From JAYTUJ01 sp043744615 (GTDB lineage Bacteria; Patescibacteriota; Minisyncoccia; Phycocordibacterales; CAIRYW01): 14,442 nt of DNA. The notes under the pieces were generated by a model. The model saw only the letters and a list, made by a program, of their open reading frames with translations, was not told the DNA's origin and searched no databases. The DNA lies in NCBI GenBank assembly GCA_043744615.1, contig JAYTUJ010000061.1, forward strand, positions 1 through 14,442, read 5' to 3'. This document shows, one piece after another, positions 7,780 to 14,442 of the stretch. Each line of letters begins with the position of its first letter. Within the stretch, counting starts at the first letter, position 1. A program made the position numbers and the translations under genes.

Positions 7780-7806
7780 CTAAAGAAATGTTAAATTAAT
7801 CTTTAG
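7780..7806 (-). terminator. Weak hairpin downstream of purD
   Basis: CTAAAGA and TCTTTAG are separated by 13 nt and followed on the minus strand by CTTTATTTC. It lies 25 nt after the purD stop and could be a poor intrinsic terminator, but the stem is short and AT-rich and the U tract is interrupted. Confidence 0.25.
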
Positions 7807-7830
7807 AGTGGAGGTAATTTTGGTTAATCA

Positions 7831-9087
7831 TTATAATGATTTAGCTCCAATATCTGTTCTATATTGCATGCCCTCAAAAGAAATTGATTCAACTGCTTTA
7901 TAAGCCTTCATTAAAGATTCTTTAAGTGTATCTTCAGCAGCAACGACTCCCAGTACACGTCCACCATTTGTTATAAAATTTTCACCGCTTAATGCCGTAC
8001 CTGAATGAAATATAACAATATTATTATTTTTAATTTCATCTAAACCTTTTATAATTTTCCCTTTTTCGTAATTTCCTGGATAACCACCAGAAGCAGCGAT
8101 AACACAGCAAGCGGATTTATCAGACCATTTTATTTCTTTGTTTTTCAAATCACCTTTAACACAAGCGAAAAGAATATCAATTAAATCTGTATCAAGGATT
8201 CTCATATACGATTGGGTTTCAGGATCACCAAAACGAGCATTGAATTCTATAACCTTGGGACCATTTTCTGTAATCATAATTCCGGGAAATAAAATTCCCT
8301 TAAACGGTCGCCCTCGTTTCTTTAAAGCTTGGATAGTTGGAATAACCACTTTTTCTTCTATCTCCTTCATCTGGTCTTTCGTAACCCAAGATACTGGTGC
8401 AATCGTACCCATCCCTCCTGTATTCGGACCTTTGTCATTATCAAATATTCTTTTGTGATCTTGAGCAGGTGGAAATAAAATAGCGTTTTCACCATCACAA
8501 AATGCATGTATAGATATTTCTTTACCTTGTAAATATTCTTCAATAATTACTTCGTTGCCAGCATCTCCAAATATTTTACTACCCATAATTTCATCTAAAG
8601 TTTTATTAGCTTCAGATAAGTCTTGAGCAATGATGACTCCTTTACCAAGAGCAAGTCCACTTGCTTTAATAACAAGTGGAAAAGATTGAGTTTGCAAATA
8701 TAATTTCGCTTTTTCTAAATCAGTAAAAATATCGTACGAAGCAGTTGGTATTCCTTCTTCTTTCATAAACCGCTTCGCAAAAGCTTTTGACCATTCAATC
8801 TCTGCCGCAGCTTGAGTTGGACCAAAAACTGGAATTTTTAGTAATTCAAGCTGATCAACCATACCCTCAGCAAGATAATTATCAGGACCTACAATAACTA
8901 AATCTATATCATTATGTTTTATCCAATCAATAATTTCCTCGGTTGTTGATAGTGTAATATTTTTTGCAATTAATGCAGTGCCCGCATTTCCTGGAGCTAT
9001 AAAGATATTTTTTATCTTTGAAGATTGTTTTATTTTCCATGCTAGTGCATGTTCTCTCCCTCCACTTCCAATAATCAATATGTTCAT
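7831..9087 (-). CDS. purD: Phosphoribosylamine--glycine ligase PurD
   Basis: PurD (GARS, 418 aa) joins glycine to 5-phosphoribosylamine with ATP, the second step of de novo purine synthesis, in the cytoplasm. The N-terminal domain starts with ILIIGSGGREHALAWK (3-18) and has the APGNAGT loop (31-37). The ATP-grasp domain shows KASGLALGKGV (141-151), PAQDHKRIFDNDKGPNTGGMG (207-227) and the metal-binding EFNARFGDPETQ (281-292). Length is normal and all key motifs are present. No other purine gene is in the window, which is notable because many CPR genomes have broken purine pathways. The ATG at 9087 follows a 158-nt spacer without a recognisable riboswitch. TAAAAT ends 6 nt before the ATG, and there is no Shine-Dalgarno site. 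Confidence 0.97.
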   Translation of the reverse strand: MNILIIGSGGREHALAWKIKQSSKIKNIFIAPGNAGTALIAKNITLSTTEEIIDWIKHNDIDLVIVGPDNYLAEGMVDQLELLKIPVFGPTQAAAEIEWSKAFAKRFMKEEGIPTASYDIFTDLEKAKLYLQTQSFPLVIKASGLALGKGVIIAQDLSEANKTLDEIMGSKIFGDAGNEVIIEEYLQGKEISIHAFCDGENAILFPPAQDHKRIFDNDKGPNTGGMGTIAPVSWVTKDQMKEIEEKVVIPTIQALKKRGRPFKGILFPGIMITENGPKVIEFNARFGDPETQSYMRILDTDLIDILFACVKGDLKNKEIKWSDKSACCVIAASGGYPGNYEKGKIIKGLDEIKNNNIVIFHSGTALSGENFITNGGRVLGVVAAEDTLKESLMKAYKAVESISFEGMQYRTDIGAKSL

Positions 9088-9093
9088 TATTTA

Positions 9094-9099
9094 ATTTTA
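9094..9099 (-). promoter_or_regulatory. TAAAAT-N6-ATG at purD
   Basis: TAAAAT (5 of 6 to the -10 consensus) ends exactly six bases before the purD ATG, in the same place as the perfect boxes at murC and the VirD4-like gene. In AT-rich DNA such a match is easy by chance, so it is weaker support. Confidence 0.35.
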
Positions 9100-9245
9100 A
9101 CCTACTATCAGAAAACAGAATAATTAATCTCTTAGATTTGTTTTACTAAAAGATACTCTCTCAAGGTCTCGGATTATGTGAAGTAAGGCTCCGTAAGAAT
9201 ATTTTCCTTATATCAAGATTGAAGCCTCTGAATCGGAGTCTGGGT

Positions 9246-9983
9246 TTAAACACCTTCTTCTTTTGTCCGAATCTCATCAATATATCGGGCACTTACACCA
9301 TCAACCATAGTTCTGTTAACCATTGGGTGATCGTCATCTGTCATACCCGTGTCGCTATCAGGGTGAAAAGCAATAACATCCATGCTCTCAGATAAAGTAT
9401 TGAAACTATGGGCGGTATTAGTTTTAATAATAAACACATATCCAGTAACCAGAGGGATTTTACCTTCTTCTACGACACATTCCCCTTCGCCTCGATATAC
9501 AATACCTGTCCTTACAGAAGGGTGAGTGTGCTGGGTCTGCGTAATATTTTTTGGAAAATGAAGATGATTGAGGCAAGCGTCTCCTTTTCGCACAGGAGCA
9601 ATAAGAAGAGTGTCGGTACAGCCATCTATGTAACGGAGCTTACCTTCTTTTTCTAAAGGACCACCAAAAATATTGAATCCTTTATAACCTTTCGCGGCAC
9701 TTATCATTCCCAAACCTTTGCTTTTAATTATTGCTGGTCCAACTACTGAAAAGAAATCTCCGTCTTTTAAAGCGCGAATTCGATCGAGGTGAGAAAGTTC
9801 AATTTCTCCATCAACTACAAACCCAAAATGGGTATATCCATCTGGTAATACAACTTCAGTACCCGAAGTAAATCCAAATATGGCTGTGGTAAATTTCCCA
9901 TCTGAATACTCGTACAGTAAACCGCTTTCGAGTTTCAACATCAAAAATCCCGAATCTTTAGTTGGTTGATTTTTTGTATCCAT
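9246..9983 (-). CDS. Bicupin-like protein, unknown substrate
   Basis: A 245-aa protein with two beta-barrel cupin-like halves. The N-terminal half (about 30-85) has THFGFVVDGEIELSHLDRIRALKDGDFFSV, which resembles a degenerate cupin. The C-terminal half (about 140-210) has QHTHPSVRTGIVYRGEG, with the metal-binding His pair at 152/154, and NTAHSF with a third His at 192. The Glu that normally follows the HxH motif is not in its usual place (Arg there), so the metal site is incomplete or altered. Cupins of this kind act as enzymes, sugar isomerases or ligand-binding regulators, and no choice can be made here. No signal peptide. The gene starts 82 nt downstream of tRNA-Ile on the same strand, and ATG 9983 has no Shine-Dalgarno site. 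Confidence 0.8.
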   Translation of the reverse strand: MDTKNQPTKDSGFLMLKLESGLLYEYSDGKFTTAIFGFTSGTEVVLPDGYTHFGFVVDGEIELSHLDRIRALKDGDFFSVVGPAIIKSKGLGMISAAKGYKGFNIFGGPLEKEGKLRYIDGCTDTLLIAPVRKGDACLNHLHFPKNITQTQHTHPSVRTGIVYRGEGECVVEEGKIPLVTGYVFIIKTNTAHSFNTLSESMDVIAFHPDSDTGMTDDDHPMVNRTMVDGVSARYIDEIRTKEEGV

Positions 9984-10065
9984 ACACCAAGCTTAACTTA
10001 AATATCCATTAATCTAAAGTAACTTACCAACTCGTAGTTACCTCGGTCTAGCTAAACAAAATTTG

Positions 10066-10138
10066 TGCGCCTGCTAGGATTCGAACCTAGGACCCCATCA
10101 GTATCAGTGATGTGCTCTACCAACTGAGCTACAAGCGC
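10066..10138 (-). tRNA. tRNA-Ile (anticodon GAU)
   Basis: A full 73-nt cloverleaf. The acceptor stem is GCGCTTG/CAGGCGC (with one G-U pair), the D-stem GCTC/GAGC, the anticodon stem CATCA/TGATG with loop CTGATAC, so anticodon GAT. The variable loop is 5 nt, the T-stem CTAGG/CCTAG has the TTCGAAT loop, and the discriminator is A73. CCA is not encoded (the genome continues CAAAT), so a CCA-adding enzyme is needed. tRNA-Ile(GAU) usually sits between 16S and 23S. Here it follows 16S on the same strand, but beyond an intrinsic terminator, and a cupin gene rather than 23S comes next. Confidence 0.97.
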
Positions 10139-10241
10139 ATATTCTAACTATCAAAACAATTACGCGACAAAACGGAACCGGACGCACTGAACGCGTAGAA
10201 AAAGAATACCAGAAACTACATAAAATACAAGCTCCTGTAAT

Positions 10242-10272
10242 AAAAAAATCGCCCTCAGCAGAGGGCGATTTT
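10242..10272 (-). terminator. Intrinsic terminator of the 16S transcript
   Basis: A perfect 12-bp stem (10245-10256 with 10261-10272, core TCGCCCTC/GAGGGCGA) has a 4-nt loop. Read on the minus strand it runs into seven Ts. It lies about 175 nt after the 16S 3' end and before tRNA-Ile. On the + strand the U tract is only four long. Confidence 0.9.
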
Positions 10273-10305
10273 CTATCTTGGAAACACTCCAGAAAAAATT
10301 TGATT

Positions 10306-10328
10306 ATTCTCTGTGTGTTCCGTTCAAT
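10306..10328 (-). ncRNA. 3' arm of the pre-16S processing stem
   Basis: These 23 nt are complementary to 11994-12016 over their full length, with a single G-U pair (core CGGAACACACA). The pair closes a helix around the whole 16S, as in RNase III processing stems of bacterial rrn operons. It shows that leader, 16S and this flank form one transcript and that the assembly across the gene is coherent. Confidence 0.85.
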
Positions 10329-10379
10329 TTGTTTTTTTGGTCTTTCCCAACGTCATCTCCTTAAGGATTTGAGAGATCC

Positions 10380-10440
10380 ATTCTGAACTCGATCGAGACT
10401 CAGAATACCGACTCGGTAAGTAAATACACGAAGTATTTAC
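10380..10440 (-). other. Two hairpins between 16S and its processing stem
   Basis: Hairpin one (10380-10406) pairs ATTCTGA with TCAGAAT and has an inner CTCG/CGAG. Hairpin two (10420-10440) pairs GTAAATAC with GTATTTAC around a 5-nt loop and lies just after the 16S tail. Both are in the 3' spacer that is removed from precursor rRNA and may guide 3'-end trimming. No anti-Shine-Dalgarno-like CCTCC occurs here. Confidence 0.6.
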
Positions 10441-10446
10441 GTTTCA

Positions 10447-11967
<1,521 letters not shown>

Positions 11968-11993
11968 AAGTGATCCATTAAATAATCACTTAG

Positions 11994-12016
11994 ATTGAAC
12001 GGAACACACAAAGAAT
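11994..12016 (-). ncRNA. 5' arm of the pre-16S processing stem
   Basis: This is the partner of 10306-10328 (23 bp, one G-U). It lies 26 nt upstream of the mature 5' end. A small hairpin, AGTGAT/ATCACT (11969-11990), fills the gap between them. Confidence 0.85.
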
Positions 12017-12073
12017 AAATTTTCATTACCTTATAGGTTTTCGTATCGTCTTTTGATTTTGATCCTGCTCGAA

Positions 12074-12139
12074 CATCACTTTTCGTGATGTGGAATTATT
12101 TTAAAGAAATTCATAACATTGAAGACTTGCAAAAGTCTT
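12074..12139 (-). promoter_or_regulatory. rrn leader hairpins and boxA-like antitermination element
   Basis: In RNA order there is a hairpin AAGACT/AGTCTT (12122-12139), then TCTTTAAAA (12099-12107), which matches the core of boxA (TCTTTAAMA), then a hairpin CATCAC/GTGATG (12074-12090). Hairpin followed by boxA is the usual rRNA antitermination layout bound by Nus factors. The boxA match is short and AT-rich, so this is tentative. Confidence 0.45.
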
Positions 12140-12145
12140 GTATTT

Positions 12146-12159
12146 GAATATTTCAAATT
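12146..12159 (-). other. Leader segment complementary to the 16S 3' tail
   Basis: The RNA here reads AATTTGAAATATTC, a perfect 14-nt complement of 10446-10459, which is E. coli positions 1530-1543, the part that replaces the anti-Shine-Dalgarno tail. Part of the segment is also self-complementary (TTTGAA/TTCAAA), so a local hairpin competes. Confidence 0.6.
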
Positions 12160-12167
12160 TCAAAGTA

Positions 12168-12193
12168 CACTGCATACATTTCTATATGCAGTG
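12168..12193 (-). other. Hairpin at the 5' end of the 16S precursor
   Basis: CACTGCATA (12185-12193 on the minus strand) pairs with TATGCAGTG (12168-12176), a 9-bp stem with an 8-nt loop. The predicted transcription start, 7 nt after the -10 box, falls on its first base, so the primary transcript would begin as a hairpin. Confidence 0.6.
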
Positions 12194-12199
12194 AGTAGT

Positions 12200-12227
12200 A
12201 TTATATAGATGAAAAAAAAGAAGTCAA
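12200..12227 (-). promoter_or_regulatory. Strong sigma-70-type promoter of the 16S gene
   Basis: TTGACT (12222-12227, 5 of 6) and a perfect TATAAT (12200-12205) are separated by 16 nt on the minus strand. Transcription is expected near 12193, giving a leader of about 225 nt before the 16S. This is the best promoter in the window, as expected for rRNA. Confidence 0.85.
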
Positions 12228-12284
12228 GCGGAAAATAAGTTATAAAATAAGGCTATTTAAGAACTCTGGTTGGAGCACGTTTAG

Positions 12285-12317
12285 GTAGGCTTTTAGTAAG
12301 CTTTTGGTTAACTTTTA
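12285..12317. repeat. Three tandem imperfect 11-nt repeats upstream of the rRNA promoter
   Basis: On the + strand GGTAGGCTTTT, AGTAAGCTTTT and GGTTAACTTTT follow each other without gaps (consensus RGTWRRCTTTT). They lie between the DUF2231-like gene stop (12337) and the rRNA promoter, about 58 nt upstream of the -35. The 11-nt period places the A/T runs about once per helical turn, which could bend DNA or act as an UP-like element. Function unknown. Confidence 0.6.
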
Positions 12318-12336
12318 TGAGGTTGTTTTGTTAAAT

Positions 12337-12849
12337 TTAACGTAAAAACAGCTTTGAAACGAAAGAAACAAAAGGATTTACTAGTGGACCAAAAACAATT
12401 GCAATACCGATGGCTTGAGCACATATAACTGAAGAAATACCCATAAGAGCAAGAGTTACGATCATAGGAGCACTGAGTACGTATGTTGAAAATTTACAAA
12501 GAAGAAGCCCTATTTTGTTTATTCCAGTACATAATCCCCTTATCCGTTTTGATTCTTCTGCCCACTCAATACTGTAAGCTGCAGCAATACTAAGATAAAC
12601 TAATGATGAAACAATAATAAAGAAGTTGTGAACTTCGATTAATTGTGAAGAAAAATAATAATTATTATCCAAAGTTAGACCAGAAATAATTGCTGGTACC
12701 GAAAGAAAAAATGCAATCAAAACAAAGGTTGCTTTGAGATGAAACAAAAATGGTTTTTTAGATAGTCTTTGTACACGAACGACTTCAAGTATTGTATATA
12801 CTAAAAAGAAAGTGATTGGAAAATTAAAAAGAATTGGCTGGATGTTCAT
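12337..12849 (-). CDS. DUF2231-like integral membrane protein
   Basis: A 170-aa protein with four predicted membrane segments (about 8-23, 40-60, 74-94, 125-155). The start, NIQPILFNFPITFFLVYTILEVV, resembles the HPxLVHFPI opening of DUF2231 predicted membrane proteins. A helix with PAIISGLTLD and a His in the third segment (EVHNFF) follow in the family's order. The C-terminus has extra hydrophobic sequence. No enzymatic function is known for that family. It begins 18 nt after secF, so it is probably read from the secDF promoter. ATG at 12849, no Shine-Dalgarno site. The family link rests on motif likeness only. Confidence 0.6.
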   Translation of the reverse strand: MNIQPILFNFPITFFLVYTILEVVRVQRLSKKPFLFHLKATFVLIAFFLSVPAIISGLTLDNNYYFSSQLIEVHNFFIIVSSLVYLSIAAAYSIEWAEESKRIRGLCTGINKIGLLLCKFSTYVLSAPMIVTLALMGISSVICAQAIGIAIVFGPLVNPFVSFVSKLFLR

Positions 12850-12867
12850 GTAAGCTCAATAAAACTT

Positions 12868-13785
12868 TTATTTAGCTTTATTATGCTGTATTTTTTCGAG
12901 TGTGACAAGCAGTGGAGAACCGACAAAAATTGAAGAGTATGTTCCAACAATAATACCAATAAGCATTACGAGTGAGAAACTCTTTGTAGCATCTGCACCA
13001 AAGATGTATAAAATAAACAGAGTAAGAACTACAGTAAGAGAGGTGTTGATTGACCTTGTAAATGTTTGAGAAACACTTTCTCCGACAATTTGTTCAAATG
13101 ACTTCTTTTTTAATTCACCTGCTCGAAGATGTTCTCGGGTACGGTCAAACACAACGATTGTGTCGTGTACAGAGAAACCAAGAATAACCAAAAGTGCGGT
13201 TATAAAAAGTGCGTCAACTTCAAATCCATAAAAATGTCCGAGTACTGCAAACACTCCTGTTGGGATAATTATATCGTGCAAAAGAGCAACAATAGCAACA
13301 AGACCATACTTAAATGAAGATACGGGTTCTGATACTTTTCGAAATACGTAGGTAATGAAAAGAACGATAGCAAGAAGCACAAGAATAATTGAAAACCACG
13401 CTTTTACTTTTAATTCTTGACCGAGGATAGGACCAATAGAATCAAGTCGTTTTACTTCATATTCTTTTACTGGTTCAGTTGTACTACTAAAAGAAAGTGC
13501 TTTGAGTAAAGCGGTTCGATCAGAGTCAGTTAAAGATTCTGTACGGATAATATATCCGTTTGTTCCTGTTGCTCGAGCACTTGCTCCTTGAAGACCAATA
13601 TTTTTTACCGTATGTTCAACTTCTTCAAATGTAGGAACTGTTCCCTTGTAAGCAACTTCTAAGATTGACCCTCCTTTAAAGTCGATACCTATATTAAGAC
13701 CCCATATTGAGACCGCAGCAATAGATGCAGCAATAAGTATTGCAGAGAATGCGTAAAATAATTTTCTGTATTTAATAACAAACAT
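12868..13785 (-). CDS. secF: Protein translocase subunit SecF
   Basis: SecF (305 aa) works with SecD in the inner membrane to pull proteins through the SecYEG channel using the proton gradient. One N-terminal helix (about 8-30) is followed by the family motif GIDFKGGSILEV (33-44) and a short P1-like extracytoplasmic domain. Five more helices (about 130-147, 158-180, 190-212, 245-265, 267-292) follow. The conserved GFSVHDTIVVFDRTRE is at 203-218 in helix 4. Length is typical. It starts 4 nt after the secD stop, the usual tight secDF operon. No Shine-Dalgarno site precedes ATG 13785; translational coupling to secD is likely. Confidence 0.97.
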   Translation of the reverse strand: MFVIKYRKLFYAFSAILIAASIAAVSIWGLNIGIDFKGGSILEVAYKGTVPTFEEVEHTVKNIGLQGASARATGTNGYIIRTESLTDSDRTALLKALSFSSTTEPVKEYEVKRLDSIGPILGQELKVKAWFSIILVLLAIVLFITYVFRKVSEPVSSFKYGLVAIVALLHDIIIPTGVFAVLGHFYGFEVDALFITALLVILGFSVHDTIVVFDRTREHLRAGELKKKSFEQIVGESVSQTFTRSINTSLTVVLTLFILYIFGADATKSFSLVMLIGIIVGTYSSIFVGSPLLVTLEKIQHNKAK

Positions 13786-13789
13786 ATAA

Positions 13790-14442
13790 TTAGAATTTTT
13801 TAGCTCCTAAAACTCCTGAACCGAATAAGAATTTGGCGATACCTTTGTTGTGTTTGACTCCGATTGCCAAAAGGAATGTTCGAGAAACCGTGATAGCAGT
13901 AAACATACTAATAATAACACCGAGTCCGAACACCAATGCAAAGCCTTTTATAAGTGCTGAGGTTGCAAAGTAGAACAAAATAAAAGCAGTGATAATACTT
14001 GATAGGTTTCCGTCTCGGATAGAAGTCCATGCTCGATGAAACCCTTCTTTGATTGCATCTGCAATACTAAGGCCTTTTACCATTTCTTCTTTCATACGAG
14101 AGAAAATAAGAATATTGGCGTCGACGGCCATTCCAATAGAAAGAATAAAACCAGCAAGACCAGCAGAGGTTAGAACAACAGGAATAAGCTTAAAGAGAGC
14201 CAACATAAGCACGGTGTACATTGCAAGAGAAACAACTGCAAGTAAACCTGGAAGTCGGTACCAGAAGATAAGGAAAATTGCGACCACAATGAATCCAAGA
14301 AGACCAGCGTGCATACTTTTTGCAAGCGCGTCTTTTCCGAGTGAAGGACCGATTGTTTGTGTTCCGATTGGTGCTCCGATTGGAACAGGAAGAGCCCCGT
14401 AGTTTAGGTTTCGTACCAGTTCTTTTGCTTCAGGGGTTTTAA
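13790..14442 (-). CDS. secD: Protein translocase subunit SecD (C-terminal part)
   Basis: The C-terminal 216 residues of SecD; the gene continues past the window edge. The visible part begins in the region before the last extracytoplasmic loop, with the motif ALPVPIGAPIGTQTIGPSLGKDAL. The first in-frame Met (14314) is internal and not the start. The following helices carry AGLAGFILSIGMAVDANILIFSRMKEE, the SecD counterpart of the conserved proton-path Asp region. The end of the protein (GVLGAKKF) is followed within 4 nt by secF. Confidence 0.96.
   Translation of the reverse strand, partial: KTPEAKELVRNLNYGALPVPIGAPIGTQTIGPSLGKDALAKSMHAGLLGFIVVAIFLIFWYRLPGLLAVVSLAMYTVLMLALFKLIPVVLTSAGLAGFILSIGMAVDANILIFSRMKEEMVKGLSIADAIKEGFHRAWTSIRDGNLSSIITAFILFYFATSALIKGFALVFGLGVIISMFTAITVSRTFLLAIGVKHNKGIAKFLFGSGVLGAKKF

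Noticed and set aside
7809..7815. GGAGG on the + strand, a Shine-Dalgarno lookalike
   Set aside because: No + strand gene begins after it; it lies in the spacer between purD and radC.
8138..8458. 106-codon + strand open frame inside purD, and similar frames inside murC, radC, secD and the 16S flanks
   Set aside because: They are antisense shadows of strongly conserved genes with no motif or start signal of their own.
9088..9245. Possible purine or PRPP riboswitch in the 158-nt purD leader
   Set aside because: I found only short, weak stems and none of the conserved core sequences of purine riboswitches.
10019..10041. Hairpin GTAACT/AGTTAC between tRNA-Ile and the cupin gene
   Set aside because: Only 6 bp with an 11-nt loop and no U tract; too weak to call a terminator.
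10140..10385. Open + strand frame reading NGTGRTERVEKEYQKLHK across the terminator and spacer
   Set aside because: It has no usable start codon, runs through the tRNA, terminator and rRNA processing stem, and turns hydrophobic and random after the first 40 residues.
11968..11990. GGATCAC in the leader just before the 16S 5' end, like the start of a normal 16S tail
   Set aside because: It lacks CCTCC, continues TTTAAT, and is one arm of a local hairpin (AGTGAT/ATCACT). Seven bases can match by chance, so a permuted or displaced anti-SD is not supported.
12255..12330. Minus-strand frame ending LTKSLPKRAPTRVLK before a stop, like a small basic protein
   Set aside because: No start codon after the preceding in-frame stop, and much of it is the 11-nt tandem repeat; probably chance.

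Overview
The window looks like chromosomal DNA of an ultra-small, AT-rich bacterium of the Candidate Phyla Radiation (Patescibacteria), most likely a Parcubacteria-type lineage. The grounds are the divergent 16S rRNA (a classic mismatch in the 515F primer site, an elongated helix 40, a shortened helix 44), the short compact genes, the CPR-style cytoplasmic VirD4/TraG-like ATPase beside murD/murC, and the low G+C. The placement rests on reading the sequence, not on a tree.

Layout. On the + strand, positions 2-1007 hold the end of a GT11 fucosyltransferase and a GT2 glycosyltransferase (surface glycan). They converge on a long minus-strand block: radC (7710) > 104-aa hypothetical > rsmI > 81-aa membrane protein > VirD4/TraG-like ATPase > murD > murC (ends 1004). 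Gaps are tiny (about 8-31 nt), as in one operon, yet several members have their own -10 box right at the start codon. Upstream on the minus strand lie purD and a bicupin gene, then tRNA-Ile(GAU). A lone 16S rRNA gene (about 10447-11967) has its own promoter, leader, processing stem and terminator. After it come secD (partial) > secF > a DUF2231-like membrane protein, also on the minus strand.

Most important observation. Helix 45 of the 16S is intact (10 bp, GGAA loop), but the 3' tail that should carry the anti-Shine-Dalgarno CCUCC (E. coli 1535-1539) reads UUUCA. No CCTCC occurs anywhere in the 3' flank down to the tRNA. In agreement, none of the 12 readable translation starts in the window has a GGAG/AGGAG-type site. 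Instead two genes (murC and the VirD4-like ATPase) have a perfect TATAAT ending exactly 6 nt before the ATG, and purD has TAAAAT in the same place. This is the geometry of leaderless transcripts, so the organism may initiate translation without Shine-Dalgarno pairing. The 14 nt that replace the anti-SD tail are also perfectly complementary to a segment of the 16S leader (12146-12159). That pairing would cross the ordinary 23-bp processing stem, which suggests a folding switch or pseudoknot in the precursor.

The 16S appears functional despite its oddities. Changes at the A-site (1409-1412/1488-1491) and in the 530 pseudoknot (505/526, 511-514/537-540) are all compensated by base-pair covariation. 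rsmI, encoded in the same window, modifies C1402 of this rRNA, and that residue is conserved. The rRNA operon is split: a strong terminator separates 16S from tRNA-Ile, and no 23S follows.
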